Assembly: GCA_030044695.1 (NCBI GenBank)
Contig: JASIDM010000054.1
Span: 1-12,060 of the forward strand
Direction of reading: 5' to 3'
Length of the DNA: 12,060 nt
DNA from: Thermoplasmata archaeon
GTDB taxonomy: Archaea; Thermoplasmatota; Thermoplasmata; Lutacidiplasmatales; UBA184
A model generated the notes under the pieces. It ran no database searches, was not told the origin of the DNA, and worked only from the letters and a program-made list of their open reading frames with translations. Below are positions 1-5,991 of this stretch, piece by piece. The number at the start of each line of letters is the position of its first letter. Within the stretch, counting starts at the first letter, position 1. Position numbers and translations under genes: made by a program.

Positions 1-193
1 CGTGCGGAACGCGTCCCGGGGCCCACCCGCATCCCAGCGGTCGCCTGGGTCGGCCTTGGTGGGGGCCCCGGCGTCCCGGACGGCTCGGACCTCCTCCCGG
101 AATCGAAGCCCAACGCCGGCCGGGCGCTCGTCGGACCCCGGCCGGCGCCCTCGAGCGCTCGGGGGTTCCGTAAAGTCAGTAACTGACTTCTGA
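1..193. other. Window-edge segment, no supportable gene
   Basis: Frames on both strands stay open here simply because the DNA is very GC-rich. Two plus-strand frames run from the window edge to stops at 184-186 and 191-193, so either could be the 3' end of a gene that begins outside. One minus-strand frame reads rather protein-like, rich in Arg, Glu and Asp, but it has no ATG, GTG or TTG between its upstream stop (about 199-201) and the edge. I cannot choose among them and call no gene. Confidence 0.4.
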
Positions 194-197
194 AGCC

Positions 198-233
198 TTT
201 AATAGGGGTGCGACATCGCCGCACACAGGTGGG
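198..233 (+). promoter_or_regulatory. TATA-like box and Shine-Dalgarno for the glycoprotein gene
   Basis: TTTAATA at 198-204 is an AT-rich island in GC-rich DNA, centred about 36 nt before the ATG at 237. An archaeal TATA box at that distance would place the transcription start near 225-229, giving a leader of roughly ten bases. AGGTGGG at 227-233 fits a Shine-Dalgarno motif just ahead of the ATG. The placement is inferred from spacing; no transcript data are available. Confidence 0.5.
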
Positions 234-236
234 CTG

Positions 237-1349
237 ATGCGCCGAGAGAGTCATCGCCGAAGGGGAATGTATCGGGCGAGTTCGGGGGCGTGGGGACACC
301 GTGCCGTGTACATCGGCGCGGTTGTCGCGACCGCCGCGGTGATCGCGGGGTTCGGCGCCGCTCTGGTCGTGTATGGGCCCTTGGGGGCTTCGTACCGGCA
401 GAGCTCGGCGACCACGTCTCCGGCCGCGCCGACCGGCGTCGTGTACGGGGATGCGGAGCAGGCACTGGCTACGAGCCTGGTCCTCACGAACGCGACCGCT
501 GGTAATGCGAGCTGGAACTGGACGAACGGTGGACCGTGCAACGCCTCTGGGCTGCTCGCCCAGAACGGAACGTACGGCTACTACGACACCAACGGGACTG
601 CGGGTGGCTACGACGTCACTCCGGGCAACGTTACCCTGATCTGTCTGAACTCGGTGGGAGCTACCCCGAGCTCGGACGGCTTCGGTGGCGTCCTGAACGC
701 GACGTGGTACTACAACGCCTCGGGCGCCCCGCTGATCGCGAACGACTGGAACGCGACGGGCGGCATCGCCTCGGGCGCCGACTACGACAGCGCGACGCAG
801 AACATCACGGCGTGCAACGACTTCGACACCAGCGCGATCGCTGGGCTGCAGTGGAACCAGACGCACATCACCAACGTCACGACGGGCAACCCGCTGACGG
901 AGTGCGCCACGTTCTACCAGATGGACAACAACACCAACATCACGCCGTCGTTCGGTGGCTTTGGCGCGTCGTCCGAGTGGGACCCGAACCAGAGCGGCTA
1001 CGCGCCCGCGGATGTCATCTACGAGATCCCGGTGATCTTCGAGAACTCGTCGCTCAACGGGACCTACGAGATCGATGTGTCGATCGGTGGCGTCACGCCG
1101 GTCGCCCAGACGTTCTTCGTGAACAACACGGTGCACGGCTCGGGCCTGAGCGGAACGGTGCTGTTCACGTTCGACATGACCGCGGCCTGGCTGTACGACA
1201 CGAGCCTGAACTACTCGGGTGCGCCGGCCAACAGCTCGCTGCCGGAGATCTACGGCGCGGTGGGCCTGGTCAGCGCGATCGTGACCGAGTGCTCGGGAAC
1301 GAACGTTTGTCCGAACGCGTCGTCCGCCCTCGTGGCGAGCGACCTGTAG
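237..1349 (+). CDS. Secreted or surface-anchored N-glycosylated protein, function unknown
   Basis: 370 residues from an ATG at 237; a second in-frame ATG lies at residue 11. A short basic N-terminus (RRESHRRRG) is followed by one hydrophobic helix at about residues 23-47. This predicts a signal anchor or uncleaved signal peptide with the rest outside the cell. A short Ser/Thr/Ala/Pro stretch (about 55-66) links it to a body rich in Asn, Thr, Gly, Ser and Tyr. I count about 22 N-x-S/T sequons in the outer ~290 residues, a density typical of archaeal surface proteins modified by the AglB oligosaccharyltransferase. Six cysteines in the exported part could form disulfides. There is no second membrane helix, catalytic motif or recognisable domain. 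It is monocistronic, with its own promoter and terminator. It could be an S-layer-associated protein, an adhesin or a pilin-like subunit; I do not recognise the family. Confidence 0.8.
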   Translation: MRRESHRRRGMYRASSGAWGHRAVYIGAVVATAAVIAGFGAALVVYGPLGASYRQSSATTSPAAPTGVVYGDAEQALATSLVLTNATAGNASWNWTNGGPCNASGLLAQNGTYGYYDTNGTAGGYDVTPGNVTLICLNSVGATPSSDGFGGVLNATWYYNASGAPLIANDWNATGGIASGADYDSATQNITACNDFDTSAIAGLQWNQTHITNVTTGNPLTECATFYQMDNNTNITPSFGGFGASSEWDPNQSGYAPADVIYEIPVIFENSSLNGTYEIDVSIGGVTPVAQTFFVNNTVHGSGLSGTVLFTFDMTAAWLYDTSLNYSGAPANSSLPEIYGAVGLVSAIVTECSGTNVCPNASSALVASDL

Positions 1350-1379
1350 GCCAAGGTCGGGGTCGTAGCAGGACCGGTG

Positions 1380-1420
1380 GACCCCCGCTCCGGCGGGGGT
1401 CTCCAACCCTTTCTCCCTTC
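1380..1420 (+). terminator. Hairpin terminator with UNCG-class tetraloop
   Basis: A perfect 9-bp stem, GACCCCCGC (1380-1388) with GCGGGGGTC (1393-1401), closes a TCCG loop. The C(UCCG)G context belongs to the very stable UNCG tetraloop class. A pyrimidine-rich stretch (about 1402-1427, CCCTTTCTCCC-like) follows directly, consistent with archaeal termination at U/C-rich tracts. It lies 30 nt beyond the stop of the glycoprotein gene, so it most likely ends that transcript. Confidence 0.7.
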
Positions 1421-1687
1421 TTCTCTCGGGTCCACGGGATAGGGCGGCGCGGTAGCTCGGTAGGGGTCCTCGATGTTCGTCGGCGTGGCCAGGTCAACTG
1501 CCCTGGGCTGGCCTTCAAAGCTTCGAGGGCACCGGCTTCGCTCCGACCGCCACCGGTTGGGGAGGCCAACGAATATCAGGAGGCAACGCCTACGGCCGGT
1601 GTGAGCGGGAGGCGCTTCGGCACCGGGCCAGGGACGCCCACGCCCTTCGGGGCCCGCTCTCGGTGGGGTTCGGAGCCTGCGCAGCAG
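1421..1687. other. Unexplained intergenic region with small inverted repeats
   Basis: About 270 bases lie between the terminator and the next gene with no convincing reading frame. Short inverted repeats include GGCCAG (1487-1492) with CTGGCC (1508-1513), and GTTGG (1556-1560) with CCAAC (1566-1570) closing a GGAGG loop. An AT-rich GAATATC lies at 1571-1577. An AGGAGG at 1578-1583 is not followed by a usable start: the nearest GTG is directly followed by TGA. I tested the first 120 bases as a tRNA because of a D-loop-like stretch near 1451-1463, but no matching T-arm or acceptor stem could be built. A non-coding RNA or a long regulated leader remains possible. Confidence 0.3.
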
Positions 1688-1694
1688 GGAGGTG
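1688..1694 (+). promoter_or_regulatory. Shine-Dalgarno that decides the start at 1699
   Basis: GGAGGTG at 1688-1694 sits six bases (counted from GGAGG) before the ATG at 1699. It selects this ATG over the in-frame upstream ATG/GTG possibilities near 1663, which would add a 12-residue N-terminus without membrane or domain character. Confidence 0.7.
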
Positions 1695-1698
1695 GGTG

Positions 1699-2037
1699 AT
1701 GGCCGAGGAGAACGGCAACGGGGCCTACCCTTGGCGAGGATGGCACGTCATCACCCGGTTCCTTCCCATGCTCTTCCTGGGGGCGATCTTCGTGATCTTC
1801 GGGGTGAGCCCCGAGGCGCCGCACCACGGTGCCATCAACTACGGGATCATCTTCGTCTGGGTCGGGGCGATCCTCCTGATCGGGGCGGTGATCGGGATGA
1901 TCTTCACGAAGTGCCCGGTCTGCTATCAGACGAACTGGATCTACTGCGCCCAGGAGCCGGACGTGGTCCGGATGAGGGACCAGTACGGCTCGTACTACGC
2001 CCGCGACCTGGCCTACCCTGACCACCACGAGCACTAG
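1699..2037 (+). CDS. Small two-helix membrane protein with CxxC motif, unknown function
   Basis: 112 residues starting MAEENGNG, with the start fixed by a strong Shine-Dalgarno. A short polar N-terminus precedes two hydrophobic helices, about residues 17-36 and 46-70. The loop between them (about 37-45) is short and His-containing (APHHGAINY). Directly after helix 2 comes KCPVCYQTNWIYC, a Cys-x2-Cys plus a third Cys about eight residues on. This resembles half of a zinc-ribbon or a redox or metal site at the membrane face. The C-terminus is acidic and Tyr-rich and ends in a DHHEH cluster, a further potential metal ligand set. I do not recognise the family. The gene is followed after 63 bases by the D-aminoacyl-tRNA deacylase gene and may share its transcript, but no functional link is evident. 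Confidence 0.7.
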   Translation: MAEENGNGAYPWRGWHVITRFLPMLFLGAIFVIFGVSPEAPHHGAINYGIIFVWVGAILLIGAVIGMIFTKCPVCYQTNWIYCAQEPDVVRMRDQYGSYYARDLAYPDHHEH

Positions 2038-2100
2038 GTAGGGTCCGGGGACGACCCGACCGTCCGGTCGCGAGCGCCCTTGGACGGCCGAGCGCGGACC

Positions 2101-2967
2101 ATGGAGCGGCCCGTGCTCGTGGTGTTGTCCGAGCCGGATCCCGTGGCGGCCGCCCTCTCCGAGCTCTGGGGCGTCCCTGCGGCGACCGGAGACCATGTGG
2201 GCGGCGCGGCCGTCCGTCGCACCCCGGAGGGCCTGCTCACCCTCCGGCGACCGGGACCGCACATCCACGACGAACTCCTCGACGCCCGTCTCCCCCCGGA
2301 GCTCCGCGCGCAAGAACCGACCCTGCTCTTCCCGTCGGTCCACCGCAGCCGCACCGGGGCGCGATGCCTGACGGTGCATCCCCTCGGGAATCCGGGGGCC
2401 ACCGCCGAGCTCGGCGGGCGACCTCGGACCCTCGTCCCGACCGAGCCGCGACGCGCCGCCGCCATCCTCCGGGTGCTCCAGGAGGAGGGGACGCGTCTCG
2501 GGCTCCCCGCCACGTTCGAAGCGACCCATCATGGCCCGGAGCTCGGGGTGGCGGCGGCGTTCGTTGAGGTCGCCGTCCCCGAGGGAGGGGCCCCCACCGG
2601 TCCCGAGGTCGAGGCCCTCGGGCGCGCCCTTCGAACGGCGGTCCCGGACCCTGCAGATCGGGTAGCCCTCGCGGCCGGCGGCGGGCACTACGCCCCGAGG
2701 TTCACCGATCTCTGCCGAAGCCGTCGGTGGGCGTTCGGGCACATCCTCTCCCGGCACGCGCTCGAGGAACTGGACCGGGTCACCGCCCAGGCCGCCTTCG
2801 AGGCGACCCCGGGGGCCGAAGGGGTGGTCTTCGCTACGGCGCGCGACCGAACCCACCCCTCGATCGTGGGGATCGCGACGGAACTTCGGGACGGGGAGGC
2901 GGCGCGACGGGGAGCGGAACAGCGCCCGGGGCCTAGCGGCCCGAGCCCTCCGACTTCTGGAACATGA
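2101..2967 (+). CDS. dtdA: D-aminoacyl-tRNA deacylase, archaeal type (DTD2/GEK1 family)
   Basis: Hydrolyses D-amino acids wrongly attached to tRNA, recycling the tRNA; this is the cytosolic chiral proofreading enzyme of archaea and plants. The family (formerly DUF516) is recognised from an N-terminal strand followed by SEPDPVA (residues 10-16), HRSRTG (81-86), TVHPLGN (91-97), the hallmark ATHHGPE (141-147), GGGHYAPR (193-200) and FGHIL (212-216). The His-rich motifs form the metal and substrate pocket in this family. From the ATG at 2101 the protein has 288 residues, normal for the family; a TTG at 2080 would add seven poorly conserved residues. No clear Shine-Dalgarno is visible. The last ~20 residues are a Gly/Pro/Ser-rich tail beyond the usual end of the fold. 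Those final codons overlap the convergent regulator gene. Confidence 0.9.
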   Translation: MERPVLVVLSEPDPVAAALSELWGVPAATGDHVGGAAVRRTPEGLLTLRRPGPHIHDELLDARLPPELRAQEPTLLFPSVHRSRTGARCLTVHPLGNPGATAELGGRPRTLVPTEPRRAAAILRVLQEEGTRLGLPATFEATHHGPELGVAAAFVEVAVPEGGAPTGPEVEALGRALRTAVPDPADRVALAAGGGHYAPRFTDLCRSRRWAFGHILSRHALEELDRVTAQAAFEATPGAEGVVFATARDRTHPSIVGIATELRDGEAARRGAEQRPGPSGPSPPTSGT

Positions 2968-3190
2968 TCGCCCCGGAACGGTAGACCGCCTTCCCGAGGC
3001 GGAGCGACTGGGTCGACGCGACGGACGGCGACCGCTCCGCGAGCATCAGGCTCTCGACGATCTGGCGGAACAGCGCGCTCTGGTTGATCTCGGGGTGGCG
3101 CTCCAGGAACGCCGCCTCCTCCGGGGTGATGGTGATGTTCTTCCGAAGCATCCCGGCGGGCGGGGGCTCGAGGCGGGGGCGGGTCGGCAT
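2933..3190 (-). CDS. Small ribbon-helix-helix DNA-binding protein
   Basis: 85 residues from the ATG whose complement is at 3188-3190. This start is preferred because a TATA box lies about 25 nt upstream, which makes the mRNA leaderless. The upstream ATG near 3238 would place the TATA box inside the gene. An internal Met at residue 14 directly precedes the domain and is an alternative. Residues about 15-50 read as a ribbon-helix-helix: a strand (MLRKNITIT), helix 1 (PEEAAFLERHPE), the turn INQS and helix 2 (ALFRQIVESLML). This matches the hPEiNxSalxR pattern of small archaeal CopG/Arc-like regulators. The remaining ~35 residues are Ser-rich and basic with no known motif. Such proteins bind DNA as dimers and often control their own promoter. 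Targets are unknown. Its 3' end overlaps the convergent deacylase gene by 35 bases. Confidence 0.75.
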   Translation of the reverse strand: MPTRPRLEPPPAGMLRKNITITPEEAAFLERHPEINQSALFRQIVESLMLAERSPSVASTQSLRLGKAVYRSGAIMFQKSEGSGR

Positions 3191-3211
3191 GCCCCCGGTA
3201 CTGCCTCCGCG

Positions 3212-3217
3212 TATAAA
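3212..3217 (-). promoter_or_regulatory. TATA box of the ribbon-helix-helix gene
   Basis: On the minus strand the sequence reads GCATTTATAC, a near-consensus archaeal TATA box in otherwise very GC-rich DNA. Its centre lies 24-25 nt before the ATG at 3190, the distance expected between TATA box and transcription start, so the transcript should begin at or within a few bases of the start codon. Confidence 0.75.
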
Positions 3218-3238
3218 TGCGCATCTGTGCGGACGCAC
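3217..3238. promoter_or_regulatory. Two palindromes abutting the TATA box, possible operator
   Basis: ATGCGCAT at 3217-3224 is a perfect 8-bp palindrome occupying the BRE position of the regulator's promoter. Just beyond it, GTGCG (3227-3231) and CGCAC (3234-3238) form an inverted repeat with a 2-bp spacer. Ribbon-helix-helix dimers bind short palindromes and often autoregulate, so this is a plausible operator. Binding is inference only; short palindromes also arise by chance in GC-rich DNA. Confidence 0.35.
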
Positions 3239-3265
3239 CGCCGGGGCGAGGGGCGCGGGCCGACC

Positions 3266-4537
3266 CTACGCCGGGCCGAGAGGTCCCACGACGACCTGGA
3301 CCGAGCCGGACGACCCGAACGCCGCCTCGGCGGCCTCCCGGACCTCCGTCGGACTCACCCCGCGCAGCGTGGCGGGCCACCGGCGCCAGTGGTCCTCGGG
3401 GAGCCGGTGGTAGGCGGCCTCGACGGCGAGCTCGTGCGCTTCCGCGGTCGACTCCAGGGAGAGCGGCAGCTCGCCGATCGCGCTCTCCCGGATCAGGTCG
3501 AGTTCCGTCGGGGATGGGTTCTCACGACGGAGTCGGCGCAGCTCGCCCGTGACCATCGGCAGGACCCTCCTCCAACGGTCCCCGCCCGTGCCGGCCTGCG
3601 CGACCCAGTACCCCGCGAGGCGCATCGCCTCCAGGGCGCTCGACGCGTGATAGGCCAAACCCCCGCGCTCCCGGACCCTCTGGAAGAGGCGCGAGAGGAG
3701 GGGGCGAGCGCCGAGGATCTCGTTGGCGAGGAACGCGGCCGGGTAGCGAGGGTCCCCCCGGACGATCGACGGTCCTCCGAGGCGCACCTCGACCTGCGAT
3801 CGGCCGGGAAGGTCGACCGAACGCTTGGACCCCTTCGAAGGTCGACGCGCCGCCGCACGGAGCGTCGGCGAGCGGGCCTCCGCCAGCGTGCGGAACAGCC
3901 GGGCCGCGGCGGCGCGAACGGCCCGATCCCGAGCGGGCGCGGTGACGACGAGCAGCCCCCCTTCTCCCGTGAAGTGCTCTCGGTGGAACCTCCGGAGCCG
4001 TTCGCGCGAGAGGGCCCTCACCGTCCGGGAGGTCCCCAGTCCGGTGCCCCGGTACGGGTGACCGGGGGGGAAGATCCCGAGCAGGAGCTCCCGCTCGGCA
4101 CGGTGGGCGGGCTGGGTCGCCTCCCGCAGCTGCCGCTCGACGAGCTGCCGCCGCGCCCGCTGGACGTCGTCCGGGTCGAACCGCGGTCGCTGGACGACCA
4201 GCGCGAGCAGGCCGAGGAGCGGCTCCCACGCGTCGGCGGGACCCCAGACGGTCACCTCGGAGGACTCCGGGGCGCACTGGCGGCTCAGGGTCGCGCCGGC
4301 CCGATCGAGGCGACGGGCGAGCTCGACGCGATCGTACGGCCCGGCGGCGCTCGTGACCAGCTGATTGACGAGCCGGGCCGTCCCCTCGGCCCCCGGAGCG
4401 TCGAACCCCCATCCTCCGGGCCCGACGTACGTCGCCGAGAAGCTGGCCGCGCTCGCCGGCGGGTCCTGACGGACCACGGTGAGCCGCCCCACCGGCTCGA
4501 GGTAGCGGATCGTCAGCGGGTCGCGCGCCTCAGCCAT
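3266..4537 (-). CDS. M16-family peptidase-like subunit, catalytically inactive partner
   Basis: 423 residues with the overall M16B (processing peptidase-like) two-domain layout. At the place of the zinc motif HxxEH the chain reads GTARLVNQL, giving Arg55, Asn58 and Gln59 instead of His, Glu and His, so it cannot bind zinc in the normal way. In the C-terminal half, LFQRVRERGGLAYHASS (from about residue 284) carries the conserved Arg289 and Tyr296 pair, seven apart, that binds the substrate backbone in M16 enzymes. This is the classic non-catalytic subunit of a heterodimer, as in mitochondrial processing peptidase or bacterial PqqF-like pairs. Its ATG overlaps the end of the catalytic subunit gene by 8 bases (ATGGCTGA), implying translational coupling and equal amounts. 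No signal peptide is seen, so it probably acts in the cytoplasm. Substrate unknown. Confidence 0.85.
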   Translation of the reverse strand: MAEARDPLTIRYLEPVGRLTVVRQDPPASAASFSATYVGPGGWGFDAPGAEGTARLVNQLVTSAAGPYDRVELARRLDRAGATLSRQCAPESSEVTVWGPADAWEPLLGLLALVVQRPRFDPDDVQRARRQLVERQLREATQPAHRAERELLLGIFPPGHPYRGTGLGTSRTVRALSRERLRRFHREHFTGEGGLLVVTAPARDRAVRAAAARLFRTLAEARSPTLRAAARRPSKGSKRSVDLPGRSQVEVRLGGPSIVRGDPRYPAAFLANEILGARPLLSRLFQRVRERGGLAYHASSALEAMRLAGYWVAQAGTGGDRWRRVLPMVTGELRRLRRENPSPTELDLIRESAIGELPLSLESTAEAHELAVEAAYHRLPEDHWRRWPATLRGVSPTEVREAAEAAFGSSGSVQVVVGPLGPA

Positions 4538-5849
4538 CGACCGCCTCCGCGACCGGTCGGTACCGGACCACCACCCGGCGCTCCGGCACGAACAGCTCCC
4601 TCGCGCGGTCGCGCACCTCGCGCGGGGTCACCCGCAGGACCGCGGCGAAGATCTCGTCCTCGAAACGGGGCTCGCGGAGGACCGAGAAGTATCCGAGCCG
4701 GAAGGCGGTCCGGCTGGCTCCCTCGTAGGCGAGGGCCGCGGTGCGGCGCACCTTCGTGCGAACCTCCTCGACCTCCGACGGGCGAGGACCGTCCTCGGCG
4801 AGCCGCCCGAGCAGCCGGAGCGTCGCGGGCTCCAGCCGGTCGAGGGAGACGCCCGGGGCGGCGAGCGCTTGGACGGTGAATAAGCCCGGGTCGCGTCGGG
4901 GGCGCCACTCGCTGGTCGCGCGGACGGCGAGCCCGGGGTCGACCAGCCCTCGGAACAGCCGGGAGCTCGGATGCTCGCCGGACCGTCCCCAGCCCCCGCC
5001 GGCGGAGAAGAGCCGGTTCTCGCCGCCGAGGACCGCGTCCAGGACGAGGGTCGACGCGGCCGCGTCGTCGCCGACGGCCGGGGCGCGGTAGCCGATCTGC
5101 AGGTACGGGGTCGTGCCGGGCCCCGCGAGCTCGGCGCGGCGTTCCCCGCGCGACGGGGGCTCGACCTCGCGCACCGCAATGCTCTCGCCGCCGGCGGGCA
5201 GCGGGCCGAACCGGCGGCGGACCTCCTCGGCGATCGGCCCCGCCTCGAAGCCTCCGGCGACCACCAGCACCGCGTTCCGGGTGCCGTAGAAGCGTCGGTA
5301 GTAGTCCCGGAGCTCCTGCGCCGACATCCGGGCGATGTCGTCCTTGCGCCCGAGCGGGTCCCAGCGGTACGGATGCTCCCGGAAGGCGAGTTGCCACAGC
5401 TCCTCCTCGACCCGGAACTCCGGCCAGTTCTCGTTCCCCTCCCGTTCCGAGAAGATCACCGTCCGCTCCCGGGCGACCTCCTCGTCGGTGATCAGCGCGC
5501 GGGTCATCCGGTCGGACTCGATGTCGAGGGGCACGGCGAGGTGCTCCCGCGGGACGGTGGAGAAGTAGGCGGTGAAGTCGACGTCGGTGAAGGCGTTCAG
5601 CTCCCCCCCGACGCGGACCACGGCCCGGTCCATCTCGCCCTTGCCGTAGCGGGGCGAGCCCTCGAACAGCATGTGCTCGACCCAGTGCGAGGCGCCGGTG
5701 ATGCCGGGCCGTTCGTTCCGGGAGCCGACCCGATACCAGACCCAGACGCTCGCCGTCGGGCTCTGACGGTCCGGGGCGAGCACCACCTCGAGGCCGTTGG
5801 CGAGCGTGAAGTGACGGTGCGGAGGTCGCGGCACGCGGCCGGTCGCCAT
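4530..5849 (-). CDS. M16-family zinc metallopeptidase, catalytic subunit
   Basis: 439 residues from the ATG complementary to 5847-5849, chosen because a TATA box lies about 27 nt upstream. Longer frames to 6278 have no homologous character and overlap the divergent lipid gene. The active site is His55-Trp-Val-Glu58-His59 within SHWVEHMLFEG, the inverted HxxEH motif. Glu135 (in ERTVIFSE) is 76 residues after His59, the spacing of the third zinc ligand in processing peptidases. NAFTD and TAYFSTVP (about 85-100) match the strands that follow in the family. The C-terminal half lacks the Arg/Tyr substrate motif present in the partner encoded directly downstream, so the two proteins complement each other. 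M16B enzymes degrade or trim peptides in a closed chamber. Physiological substrate unknown; there is no export signal. Confidence 0.9.
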   Translation of the reverse strand: MATGRVPRPPHRHFTLANGLEVVLAPDRQSPTASVWVWYRVGSRNERPGITGASHWVEHMLFEGSPRYGKGEMDRAVVRVGGELNAFTDVDFTAYFSTVPREHLAVPLDIESDRMTRALITDEEVARERTVIFSEREGNENWPEFRVEEELWQLAFREHPYRWDPLGRKDDIARMSAQELRDYYRRFYGTRNAVLVVAGGFEAGPIAEEVRRRFGPLPAGGESIAVREVEPPSRGERRAELAGPGTTPYLQIGYRAPAVGDDAAASTLVLDAVLGGENRLFSAGGGWGRSGEHPSSRLFRGLVDPGLAVRATSEWRPRRDPGLFTVQALAAPGVSLDRLEPATLRLLGRLAEDGPRPSEVEEVRTKVRRTAALAYEGASRTAFRLGYFSVLREPRFEDEIFAAVLRVTPREVRDRARELFVPERRVVVRYRPVAEAVDG

Positions 5850-5871
5850 CGGCGCGGGCCGAGCCGCCGCG

Positions 5872-5879
5872 AGATATAA
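5872..5879 (-). promoter_or_regulatory. TATA box of the M16 operon
   Basis: The minus strand reads TTATATCT, centred about 27 nt before the M16 ATG at 5849. The transcript would be leaderless or carry only a few leader bases. It supports the short start for the catalytic subunit. It lies in the 142-base divergent intergenic space shared with the lipid operon. Confidence 0.7.
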
Positions 5880-5961
5880 CGGCCGGCGTCGGCCCGACGG
5901 GACCGGCCGTGCTCGCGGCGAGCGCCGGCAGGAACCGGCACGCGCCACCTCGGCCACAACC

Positions 5962-5967
5962 GTTATC
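5962..5967 (+). promoter_or_regulatory. Weak TATA-like box of the lipid operon
   Basis: GTTATC at 5962-5967 is the only AT-rich hexamer in the right place, about 27 nt before the GTG at 5992. This again suggests a leaderless mRNA. It is a poorer match than the minus-strand TATA box some 90 bases away. Confidence 0.45.
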
Positions 5968-5991
5968 GTTCGGGGGCGGGCATCGCCGCCC

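Noticed and set aside
1..180. Protein-like minus-strand frame at the window edge
   Set aside because: It has no start codon between its upstream stop near 199-201 and the edge, so it could be a gene only if it is itself frameshifted or uses a rare start.
1441..1560. tRNA-like stretch (GGTAGCTCGGTAGG resembling a D-arm)
   Set aside because: The D-stem has no pairing partner, no TTCRA T-loop with a paired stem is found at the right distance, and the 5' and 3' ends do not form an acceptor stem.
536..1699. Long plus-strand reading frame of 387 codons overlapping the glycoprotein gene
   Set aside because: Its product is Arg/Gly-rich without domains, overlaps a gene with clear export features, and runs through the terminator hairpin; a GC-rich shadow frame.
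2056..2070. Small inverted repeat CGACC/GGTCG after the membrane-protein gene, as a terminator
   Set aside because: Only a 5-bp stem and no pyrimidine or T tract follows; read-through into the deacylase gene is as likely.
1576..2856. Minus-strand frame of 426 codons opposite the membrane-protein and deacylase genes
   Set aside because: The opposite strand encodes the well-recognised DTD2 motifs; this translation is low-complexity Arg/Gly/Asp/Pro.
3095..4879. Plus-strand frame of 594 codons opposite the M16 genes
   Set aside because: Antisense to two recognised M16 subunits; composition dominated by Arg, Gly and Pro.
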